From an uncultured Ruminococcus sp. (GTDB taxonomy: Bacteria; Bacillota; Clostridia; Oscillospirales; CAG-272), in NCBI GenBank assembly GCA_902766115.1, contig CACXCL010000228.1, positions 1 through 5,109 on the forward strand: a stretch of DNA of 5,109 nucleotides, in the 5' to 3' direction. Of the stretch, positions 1 through 4,860 are shown piece by piece. Each line of letters opens with the position of its first letter. Position 1 is the first letter of the stretch. A program made the position numbers and the translations under genes. The notes beneath the pieces were generated by a model, which was not told the origin of the DNA, did not search any database, and saw nothing but the letters and a program-made list of their open reading frames with translations.

Positions 1-885
1 GACAAGAACGTGAAGCTGGTACAGCTCTCCAAGGAGGGCTGCACCCCCGAGCAGATCTTGGCCGAGTGGACGAACCTCATGACCTATGAGTCGAATCAGG
101 AAAAGATCGCGTCCCTCGACGTCATTGTCATCGCGGCGGTCAAGACCAATCAAAGGTACGGAAGATCCATCGCGAGCGGCGGCGCATACAGCACCTGGAT
201 CCCCGATCCGGGCTGGGAGAATCCCACGTTCGATCCCGGCACCCCCGGTGACCAGATCCTCGCTGATATTCTCGCCCACGGTCACGCCGGCGTCTACGAG
301 CCCGTCCTTCCGAAGATCAGAGCTCTGTTCGGCGAAGACAAGGAATACTTCTACTTCACGTGGAGCGATACCGACACCTACAACATGTCCAAAGAGGCCG
401 AGACCATTTCCATGATGCAGGAAGGATTCGCCGCATGGGGATTCACCCTTGTGAACACCTACGGCAACGTACACAGAGTAGTCGCCGGTCTTCCCTATGA
501 CGAGGATCTCGGTTCCGCTCTGAACGGCTACTGCTCCGCGCTGTACGTCTTCAACGCCATCTACGGTGAAGATATTGCGGGACAGAACTACGGTCTGCTG
601 ACCGACGCCGACATCCCCGGCGATGACGACGCGGCCTACGTCGCGGCTCTCCAGAGCGCGATCCAGTCCGTCATCGACGATCCCGTCGGCGCGATCCGTA
701 CTCTCCAGCATAACGGAAGCTTCGCACAGTGGGCGATCCAGATCCTGAATGATCAGGTCGACGTGAACGACTTCCCGGGCGACACCCTCGAGGCCAAACT
801 CGAGTACCTGGAAGCGCTGAAGGGACTTGTTCGCGACCTTTGCGAAAAACTCGGATTCGACCCCGCGGATTTCATCCTTGACTGA
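1..885 (+). CDS. 3' fragment of an unrecognised acidic protein, possibly SGNH/DUF4886-like
   Basis: The reading frame is open from the first base (D-K-N-V...) to the TGA at 883-885, so the true start lies upstream; the GTG at position 10 has no ribosome binding site before it. The visible 294 residues are rich in Asp, Glu, Gly, Tyr and Trp and poor in Lys, which would suit an extracellular protein, though no signal peptide can be seen because the N-terminus is missing. A hydrophobic strand (DVIVIAAV, about residues 40-47) precedes a Gly/Pro-rich loop. Later segments, YEPVLPKIRALFG and LNGYCSALYVFNAIYG, resemble the late helices of SGNH-like DUF4886 proteins, where a Gly-Tyr-Leu helix follows the catalytic His. 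Here no such His is apparent before LNGYCSALY, so catalytic function is doubtful. The acidic C-terminus ends in LGFDPADFILD with no dockerin or LPXTG signal. The family assignment is weak; the coding call is strong. An intrinsic terminator follows about 130 bp downstream. Confidence 0.85.
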   Translation, partial: DKNVKLVQLSKEGCTPEQILAEWTNLMTYESNQEKIASLDVIVIAAVKTNQRYGRSIASGGAYSTWIPDPGWENPTFDPGTPGDQILADILAHGHAGVYEPVLPKIRALFGEDKEYFYFTWSDTDTYNMSKEAETISMMQEGFAAWGFTLVNTYGNVHRVVAGLPYDEDLGSALNGYCSALYVFNAIYGEDIAGQNYGLLTDADIPGDDDAAYVAALQSAIQSVIDDPVGAIRTLQHNGSFAQWAIQILNDQVDVNDFPGDTLEAKLEYLEALKGLVRDLCEKLGFDPADFILD

Positions 886-959
886 GCACAACACGCGCTC
901 GAGCGGTCGGGCATCACGATCCCGCGGCTTTTTCGGGTGTAACTTCCTCTGTGACTTAT

Positions 960-998
960 AAAAAACCCGCACCACGCGCTTAAGGTAAAAGGCGCGGG
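960..998 (-). terminator. Intrinsic terminator of the minus-strand VWA gene
   Basis: Read on the minus strand, the arm complementary to 991-998 (CCCGCGCC) pairs with the arm complementary to 966-973 (GGTGCGGG). This gives an 8-bp stem with one G-U wobble and a 17-nt loop, followed at once by TTTTTT (965-960). On the plus strand the wobble becomes an A-C mismatch and there is no T-tract, so the element is directional. It lies about 60 bp past the stop of the VWA gene. Confidence 0.75.
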
Positions 999-1018
999 CG
1001 TGCCCGACTGATAAGAAT

Positions 1019-1052
1019 ACTCCCCGGCGATTCCGCCGGGGAGTGCTTTTTT
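1019..1052 (+). terminator. Strong intrinsic terminator of the leftmost gene
   Basis: ACTCCCCGGCG (1019-1029) and CGCCGGGGAGT (1034-1044) form a perfect 11-bp stem with an ATTC tetraloop, followed by GC and six Ts (1047-1052). It ends transcription entering from the gene that stops at 885. The T-tract lies 7 bp from the stop codon of the convergent VWA gene, so the transcripts of the two converging genes overlap here. Confidence 0.9.
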
Positions 1053-1059
1053 GCCCGCC

Positions 1060-1719
1060 TTATTTCCTGCTCTCAAAATCCTCGTTGATCTTCTTTTTCC
1101 ACGACGCCTTCAGCGGTTTGCGGCATCTGACGTCCTCGATGGCCTCGGACACCGACTCGAACAGCACCGCCGTGCCGCAGGCGTCCGCATGATAGTTCAC
1201 CGCCCGGTCCGCGCCGATGCCCACCGCCGCCGCGGTCTCCACCGCGTCGATGTTGGCGCCGATGAAGAGGAACTCCCATCCCTCCTCTTTTTTCTTTTCG
1301 ATGAGCTTCTTCACCGTCTTCGAGTCGAACCTCCGGCTGGCGTTCTCAAGCCCGTCCGTTGTGATGACGAACACCGTGCTCTCCGGCACGTCCTCGCGCC
1401 TAAGATATTTGTGGATCTTCTCCACGTGCTCCACGGTCGACCCGATGGCGTCAAGCAGGGCGGTGCAGCCGCGGACGTAGTAGTCCTTTTCCGTAAGCGG
1501 GGCGACCTCCGTGACCGGGATCCGGTCGTGGAGGGTCTCCACGTCCCCGTCGAACAGCACCGTCGTGACGTACGCCTCGCCTTCCTGCTTTTTCTGCTTT
1601 TCGATCATGGAGTTGAAGCCGCCGATGGTATCGGACTCCAGCCCGCCCATGGAACCGCTTCTGTCCAGGATGAACACAGCCTCCGTGATGTTGTTTCTCT
1701 TTTCTTCAGCCTTTTTCAT
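1060..1719 (-). CDS. VWA-domain protein with complete MIDAS motif
   Basis: The 219-residue protein is essentially one von Willebrand factor A domain. The metal-ion-dependent adhesion site is complete: DRSGSM (Asp19, Ser21, Ser23), Thr86 in RGCTALLDAIG, and Asp122 in VITTDGLENAS. VWA domains of this class bind a divalent metal and use it to hold a partner protein. There is no signal peptide, membrane segment or long C-terminal extension, so it is probably cytoplasmic and resembles the small stand-alone VWA proteins of bacteria rather than adhesins. The start is the ATG at 1719, preceded by AAAGGAG six bases upstream (1726-1732); an in-frame extension reaches back to about 2100 but runs antisense-frame through the upstream gene and reads as low-complexity Arg/Gly sequence. 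It follows the macro-like gene on the same strand after a 101-bp gap holding two stem-loops and a possible promoter. The partner and process are unknown. Confidence 0.92.
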   Translation of the reverse strand: MKKAEEKRNNITEAVFILDRSGSMGGLESDTIGGFNSMIEKQKKQEGEAYVTTVLFDGDVETLHDRIPVTEVAPLTEKDYYVRGCTALLDAIGSTVEHVEKIHKYLRREDVPESTVFVITTDGLENASRRFDSKTVKKLIEKKKEEGWEFLFIGANIDAVETAAAVGIGADRAVNYHADACGTAVLFESVSEAIEDVRCRKPLKASWKKKINEDFESRK

Positions 1720-1725
1720 TTTTTT

Positions 1726-1732
1726 CTCCTTT
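1726..1732 (-). promoter_or_regulatory. Ribosome binding site fixing the VWA gene start
   Basis: The minus strand reads AAAGGAG, then six A-rich bases, then ATG at 1719. The site and spacing select this ATG over the longer in-frame alternatives that extend into the neighbouring gene. Confidence 0.88.
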
Positions 1733-1740
1733 CGTGCCGC

Positions 1741-1773
1741 AAAACAAGGCGGCGCTTTTTTGTTTGCGCCGCC
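1741..1773 (-). terminator. Intercistronic terminator or attenuator before the VWA gene
   Basis: On the minus strand GGCGGCGC (1773-1766) pairs perfectly with GCGCCGCC (1755-1748) across an A-rich 10-nt loop, and TTGTTTT (1747-1741) follows. This fits an intrinsic terminator for transcripts coming from the macro-like gene. The stem begins directly next to a TATAAT element (1779-1774). RNA started from that element, near 1767, would lack most of the 5' arm and could not fold the hairpin. Confidence 0.65.
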
Positions 1774-1802
1774 ATTATACCGCATTTTCCGGAACGAAAG
1801 GT
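1774..1802 (-). promoter_or_regulatory. Possible internal promoter for the VWA gene
   Basis: The minus strand carries a consensus TATAAT at 1779-1774. With a 17-bp spacer the -35 hexamer would be ACCTTT (1802-1797), a poor match to TTGACA, and there is no TGn extension. Initiation would fall near 1767, about 48 bases before the VWA start codon. The -10 is convincing; promoter activity is inferred. Confidence 0.45.
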
Positions 1803-1817
1803 CGCCCGCCGGGCGAC
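1801..1817 (-). repeat. Stem-loop just past the stop of the macro-like gene
   Basis: GTCGCCC (1801-1807) and GGGCGAC (1811-1817) form a perfect 7-bp inverted repeat with a 3-nt loop, three bases after the TAA of the gene ending at 1821. On the minus strand it is followed by CTTTCGTTCC, which is a poor T-tract. It may protect the 3' end of the mRNA or weakly aid termination with the second hairpin downstream. It overlaps the -35 position of the possible internal promoter. Confidence 0.5.
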
Positions 1818-1820
1818 ATT

Positions 1821-2705
1821 TTACGCCGAGCCCAGGATCGGCTGGTCGAAGGCGAAAAGCGTCTCGTTTATCTCGAAAATATCGAATATCCCCCGGGAGA
1901 TGAAATACTCTACGATGATGTCCGTTTTGTTGCTCCGCGACAGGGCGAATCCCGCCTTCATCAGCAGTTCCCGCGCCTCGTCGGGACCCATTTTCAGAGC
2001 CACGGCGAACGCCAGCGCCGTGTTCTTGCTCGGTCTGTACAGCCGGTCGCTCCTGATCTTCGAGAACAGTTTTCTGTCCACGTTTGCTCTCTTGTAGCAC
2101 TCGGAATCCTTCAGACCCGCCTCGTCGATCTTCCGCAGCAGCATCTCGGAGAAAGACTCGTCGATCTGCCCCAGAAGCCGGTCGATCTCGCCGTTGATGG
2201 CGTCCCTGGCGGTCTCCGAATGCAAAGGCTTTGCCATGGCGCTGCCGCAGGCGAAGATTTCCCGGTCCGCAACATCCTCCGGGGGTCGTGGCTCTGATTC
2301 CCGCGACAGGACGGAGGGCGCGTGCTTCGCCTTCGCTTCCTTTCTCTCCGGCTCGGCGGGGAAGACGAGCCCCTTCGGGATCGAGCCCTCTTTGGGGAAG
2401 GATCCGACAACGGCAAAATCGGAGTCCGACAGCAGGATCCGTTCCGCTATGGCTTTCTTTATCTTTTTCCCGCGCCGGGGAAGGATCACGACGATTTCGC
2501 CGCCGTGCCTCTCCGCCTCTTCGAAGGCGGCTTCAAGGACAAGACCGTCCCTGCCTCCGAACCGGAACGGAGACGTATCGACGCGGATCACGCCGTCCTC
2601 CGCTCTCATCCGCGCGGAGGAGAAAAACGGCAGGTCCGCGCTGAGGATCAGGTACACGGCGCCGTCCCCGGCGTCGCGGACGTCTTTTATTATTCGATAG
2701 GGCAT
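1821..2705 (-). CDS. Degenerate macro-like domain fused to conserved HTH-like C-terminal domain
   Basis: The protein has 294 residues. Residues 184-294 match, from memory, the C-terminal domain of Firmicutes macro-domain (Appr-1''-p-processing-like) proteins: SFSEMLLRKIDE, YKRANVDRKLFSKIRSD, PSKNTALAFAVAL, AGFALSRSNK and FEINETLFAFDQPILGS. Its run of short helices with a Ser-Lys-Ile-Arg turn suggests a helix-turn-helix-like fold. Residues 1-102 begin MPYRIIKD, like the first strand of those macro domains, and end in a strand like their last one (DFAVVGSF). However, the region is only about 100 residues instead of the usual 150-170 and lacks the NAAN and Gly-rich GGGV-type ADP-ribose-binding motifs, so ADP-ribose hydrolysis is unlikely. 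Residues 103-183 are a charged, Pro-rich linker. The start is the ATG at 2705, because AAAAAGGAGG (2711-2720) sits five bases upstream; a GTG at 2723 precedes this site and lies close to the predicted transcript start. It is the first gene of the minus-strand pair with the VWA gene. Confidence 0.85.
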   Translation of the reverse strand: MPYRIIKDVRDAGDGAVYLILSADLPFFSSARMRAEDGVIRVDTSPFRFGGRDGLVLEAAFEEAERHGGEIVVILPRRGKKIKKAIAERILLSDSDFAVVGSFPKEGSIPKGLVFPAEPERKEAKAKHAPSVLSRESEPRPPEDVADREIFACGSAMAKPLHSETARDAINGEIDRLLGQIDESFSEMLLRKIDEAGLKDSECYKRANVDRKLFSKIRSDRLYRPSKNTALAFAVALKMGPDEARELLMKAGFALSRSNKTDIIVEYFISRGIFDIFEINETLFAFDQPILGSA

Positions 2706-2710
2706 AGGCG

Positions 2711-2720
2711 CCTCCTTTTT
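2711..2720 (-). promoter_or_regulatory. Ribosome binding site deciding the start of the macro-like gene
   Basis: The minus strand reads AAAAAGGAGG, then CGCCT, then ATG at 2705. The upstream in-frame GTG (2723-2721) would place this Shine-Dalgarno sequence inside the coding region, giving a spurious six-residue extension, so the ATG is preferred. Confidence 0.9.
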
Positions 2721-2735
2721 CACGTTTCTCCCACT

Positions 2736-2764
2736 ATTCTATCATCTTCCGCCCCGGAAATCAA
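2736..2764 (-). promoter_or_regulatory. Sigma-A-type promoter of the macro-like/VWA pair
   Basis: The minus strand has TTGATT (2764-2759), a 17-bp spacer and TAGAAT (2741-2736). Transcription would start near 2729, giving a leader of about 24 bases before the ATG at 2705. It stands back to back with the rightward promoter, the two -35 boxes being 27 bp apart. Confidence 0.75.
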
Positions 2765-2791
2765 GTGGCGTCCGTTTCGCTAAAAAATCCG

Positions 2792-2820
2792 TTGCCCCGG
2801 CGCCGGGAATATGGTAAAAT
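2792..2820 (+). promoter_or_regulatory. Promoter of the DUF1295-type gene
   Basis: TTGCCC (2792-2797), a 17-bp spacer and TAAAAT (2815-2820) form a reasonable sigma-A-type promoter. Initiation would be near 2827, leaving a leader of about 43 bases. The leader holds a small GCCGC/GCGGC stem (2839-2843 with 2851-2855) ending five bases before the GGAG ribosome binding site at 2861-2864. Confidence 0.65.
2796..2807. repeat. Perfect 12-bp palindrome inside the rightward promoter (operator candidate)
   Basis: CCCGGCGCCGGG is self-complementary over all 12 positions. It overlaps the end of the -35 box and the first part of the spacer of the rightward promoter, and lies about 30 bp from the leftward -35 box. 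The position suits a repressor site, but a GC-only palindrome can also arise by chance in GC-rich DNA. Confidence 0.45.
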
Positions 2821-2869
2821 AGTGTCGTGATTTTACCTGCCGCAACCGTCGCGGCGGAACGGAGTTTAT

Positions 2870-3742
2870 ATGAAAAAAGGGTTCAGGGGCGGCTTCGCAT
2901 ACTTCATCATCCTCTCGGTGTACGTTCTCGCCTCGGCGCTCGGAATCCTTGTCGCAAAACTGCTGGATCTTGATCTGTGGCTCGAGCTTCTGATCGCGGA
3001 CGCGGCGGCGACGGTGTTCGTTTTCGCGTTCAGTCTGGCGTTCCGCAACGCGTCGGTATACGACCCGTACTGGAGCGTCCAGCCCATGGTGATCCTCACG
3101 GCGTACGCGGCAGCTCGCGGGTCGGCCGGGATCATGGGGATCATCGTCACGGTCTGCGTCTTCCTCTGGGGCATCCGCCTCACCGCCAACTGGGCGTATG
3201 TCTTCCGCGGGATGGATCACGAGGACTGGCGATACGTGATGCTCCGGGAGAAGACCGGAAAGCTGTACCCCCTCGTCAACTTTTTCGGGATACACATGTT
3301 TCCCACGCTGGTGGTGTATCTCTGCACCCTCCCGGCGGTGTACCTCGTCGTCTCGGGCGCTCCCTTCAGACCGCTCGGTCTCATCGGTGCGGCGGTGTGC
3401 CTCACCGCCGTGGCTCTCCAGACCGTGTCGGACGTGCAGATGCAGAGATTCCGCGCCCGGGGGACCGGCGGGATCATCTCGGAAGGACTGTGGAAATACT
3501 CCCGTCACCCGAACTACCTCGGAGAGATTCTTATGTGGTGGGGGATAGCCCTCATCGCCGTTTTCTCCCTGCCGTTTGAGCCGATCTTCGTCATCGGCGC
3601 GGCGGTAAATACTGTCATGTTCCTCGTCATCAGCATCCCCATGGCGGAAAAGCGGTACTCCACCCGGGAGGGATACGCTGAGAACAGAAAGAGGACGCGT
3701 GTCCTTCTGCCTCTGAGGAAGCCTCTTTTCGGCGGGAAATGA
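2870..3742 (+). CDS. DUF1295-type (steroid 5-alpha-reductase-like) polytopic membrane protein
   Basis: The 290-residue protein has about seven or eight hydrophobic segments (roughly 9-32, 36-58, 70-83, 86-108, 136-161, 167-186, 217-234, 238-257), so it is an integral membrane protein. Family landmarks in order are DPYWS (65-69), RLTANW (103-108), the soluble stretch FRGMDHEDWRY (112-122), SDVQ (187-190), SRHPNYLGE (211-219) and PMAEKRY (257-263). The Arg-His-Pro-Asn-Tyr...Glu signature is shared by DUF1295 proteins and the C-terminal part of steroid 5-alpha-reductases and related membrane methyltransferases, where this region serves cofactor and substrate binding. The substrate in bacteria is unknown; a lipid is a fair guess. 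The length is near full for the family. The ATG start is preceded by GGAG five bases upstream. The gene has its own promoter and seems monocistronic, since the next gene has a separate promoter, although I see no clear terminator between them. Confidence 0.92.
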   Translation: MKKGFRGGFAYFIILSVYVLASALGILVAKLLDLDLWLELLIADAAATVFVFAFSLAFRNASVYDPYWSVQPMVILTAYAAARGSAGIMGIIVTVCVFLWGIRLTANWAYVFRGMDHEDWRYVMLREKTGKLYPLVNFFGIHMFPTLVVYLCTLPAVYLVVSGAPFRPLGLIGAAVCLTAVALQTVSDVQMQRFRARGTGGIISEGLWKYSRHPNYLGEILMWWGIALIAVFSLPFEPIFVIGAAVNTVMFLVISIPMAEKRYSTREGYAENRKRTRVLLPLRKPLFGGK

Positions 3743-3780
3743 ATTATCCGGGCGAGTGTCCCCGTTTCCGAAAAAAAGTG

Positions 3781-3809
3781 TTGAAAACGCGGGCGGCTCA
3801 TGGTACAAT
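3781..3809 (+). promoter_or_regulatory. Promoter of the nucleoside-hydrolase gene
   Basis: TTGAAA (3781-3786), a 17-bp spacer and TACAAT (3804-3809) give the best promoter in the window. Initiation near 3816 leaves a leader of about 33 bases. It begins 39 bp after the stop of the membrane-protein gene. Its position also excludes the in-frame GTG at 3756 as a start for transcripts made here. Confidence 0.82.
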
Positions 3810-3833
3810 GAAGACGGAAATCTATTTGACCGG

Positions 3834-3839
3834 AAAGGA
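3834..3839 (+). promoter_or_regulatory. Ribosome binding site deciding the nucleoside-hydrolase start
   Basis: AAAGGA lies nine bases before the first of two adjacent in-frame ATGs (3849 and 3852). Either could be used; the first has the more usual spacing. The 31-residue extension back to 3756 crosses the promoter and is rejected. Confidence 0.75.
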
Positions 3840-3848
3840 AAAAACGAC

Positions 3849-4793
3849 ATGATGACACCAGAACAGGTACTCCAGGACATAAGATCCGACAGAGTGAAGA
3901 AAGTTATCGACGACGGCGACTTCAGCGCGGAGATCGACGACCAGTACGCCATGGCGTACCTTCTCGCCTCCGATAAGATCGACCTTCTCGCCGTGAACGC
4001 CGAGGCGTACTACGAGGAGCCGGTGGCAACTGACACAAAGGAAGTCATGCTCCGCAGCTACGCCGAGATCGAGCGCGTTTACAGCTACCTCGGCATCACC
4101 GGAGAGGACCTCCCCTACTTCAAGGGCGCGGAGTCACAGATCTCCAACAACCCGGGCTACGGCCCGTCGGACAGCCCCGCCGCGAGAAACATAATCAAGG
4201 CGGCTCACGAGGTCGAGGGCGAGCCCCTCTACGTTATCGTCACCGGCCCCACCACCAACGTGGTCTCCGCCTGCATGCTGGACCCCACCATCATGGACAA
4301 GATCGTGGTCATCTGGGTCGGTGGCATGGGCGTCTACTACGACGGCGAGGGGGAAAACAAGCGCTTCCACGAGTGGAACCTCTGCGCCGACGTCGCCGGA
4401 GCGAAGTTCCTCTTCAACAACGACGTCCCGCTGGTCTTCCTGCCCACGGAGCCCGAGGGATCCTGCTCCATCAGCCAGTATTACAGAGACTTCGGAAAGA
4501 TCAAGGGCGACACTCCCGCCGGCGAGTTCTTCCGTACGATACTTCCGTCGAAGGAAGCGACAGGCGAGAAGTATCAGACCAAGATCAAGGTCATGTGCGA
4601 CCTCATGGGCCCCGCGGTGCTCATAATCCCGGATTCCATGGAATACAAGATCGTTCCGGCGCCGGTGCTGACGGACGAGAACTCCTACGCTCTGGACTAT
4701 ATGCGCCGCAAGATCATCTACGGCTACAGACCGAATTCCGACATGATCGTCGGCGATATGCTGAAGACGGTGGAGAAGCTGACGGATAAATGA
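3849..4793 (+). CDS. Nucleoside hydrolase (IUNH) superfamily protein
   Basis: This 314-residue protein has the usual length for an inosine-uridine-type nucleoside hydrolase, which cleaves the N-glycosidic bond of ribosides. The N-terminal metal motif reads VIDDGDFSAEIDDQYA, with Asp22, Asp24, Asp30 and Asp31 matching the DxDxxxxxDDQ form of the family rather than the classical DTDPGIDD. Later landmarks are TGPTTN (132-137, the GPLTN equivalent), WVGGM (156-160), HEWNLCAD (174-181, the EFN-xx-DP equivalent that contacts ribose) and CDLMGPAV (250-257), whose Asp251 fits the second metal-ligand position. The core set therefore appears complete and activity is likely. Departures from the common form are Gly for Thr in DxD and Ala for Asn before Glu28, so the substrate may not be a standard nucleoside. 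There is no signal peptide. It has its own promoter and probably shares a transcript with the beta-helix gene 67 bp downstream. Confidence 0.88.
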   Translation: MMTPEQVLQDIRSDRVKKVIDDGDFSAEIDDQYAMAYLLASDKIDLLAVNAEAYYEEPVATDTKEVMLRSYAEIERVYSYLGITGEDLPYFKGAESQISNNPGYGPSDSPAARNIIKAAHEVEGEPLYVIVTGPTTNVVSACMLDPTIMDKIVVIWVGGMGVYYDGEGENKRFHEWNLCADVAGAKFLFNNDVPLVFLPTEPEGSCSISQYYRDFGKIKGDTPAGEFFRTILPSKEATGEKYQTKIKVMCDLMGPAVLIIPDSMEYKIVPAPVLTDENSYALDYMRRKIIYGYRPNSDMIVGDMLKTVEKLTDK

Positions 4794-4805
4794 TCATCGA
4801 CCCGC

Positions 4806-4833
4806 CGGGCGGTCGGCTTTTGCCGACCGCCCG
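4806..4833 (+). repeat. Intercistronic stem-loop without a T-tract
   Basis: CGGGCGGTCGGC (4806-4817) and GCCGACCGCCCG (4822-4833) make a perfect 12-bp stem with a TTTT loop, 12 bases after the stop of the hydrolase gene. The bases after it, AAATGTTGTTTC, are not a proper T-tract. I therefore read it as an mRNA-stabilising or partial-termination element between two co-transcribed genes, not as a full terminator. Confidence 0.65.
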
Positions 4834-4860
4834 AAATGTTGTTTCTGGAAAGGATAAATA

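Noticed and set aside
918..939. CCCG...CGGG around a T-rich stretch as a terminator for the leftmost gene
   Set aside because: The stem is only 4 bp and the Ts lie in the loop, not after it; the hairpin at 1019-1052 is far better.
886..1059. tRNA or other small structured RNA gene in the convergent gap
   Set aside because: I looked for a T-loop, CCA-type 3' end and cloverleaf arms and found none; the visible structures are explained by terminators and short inverted repeats.
753..1076. A 107-codon minus-strand open frame over the convergent junction
   Set aside because: It runs through both terminators, overlaps the end of a real gene in antisense, and has no recognisable features.
1051..2097. 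A 348-codon plus-strand open frame opposite the VWA gene
   Set aside because: It begins inside the T-tract of a terminator, has no ribosome binding site and no recognisable domain, and lies opposite a gene with a full MIDAS motif.
1720..2100. In-frame N-terminal extension of the VWA protein
   Set aside because: It overlaps the macro-like gene in another frame, crosses two hairpins, and reads as Arg/Gly-rich sequence; the AAAGGAG before the ATG at 1719 is decisive.
2706..2723. GTG start adding six residues to the macro-like protein
   Set aside because: The Shine-Dalgarno sequence AAAAAGGAGG would lie within the coding region, and the GTG is too close to the predicted transcript start.
3756..3848. 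GTG start extending the hydrolase by 31 residues
   Set aside because: The extension runs through the -35 and -10 boxes and has no ribosome binding site before the GTG; the family motif begins soon after the ATG at 3849.
2780..3952. A 390-codon open frame on the minus strand across the membrane-protein gene and the start of the hydrolase gene
   Set aside because: Its translation is an Arg/His/Asp/Glu-rich low-complexity string, it spans two good promoters and two real genes, and the plus-strand frames carry clear family motifs. It reflects a lack of stops in GC-rich antisense DNA.
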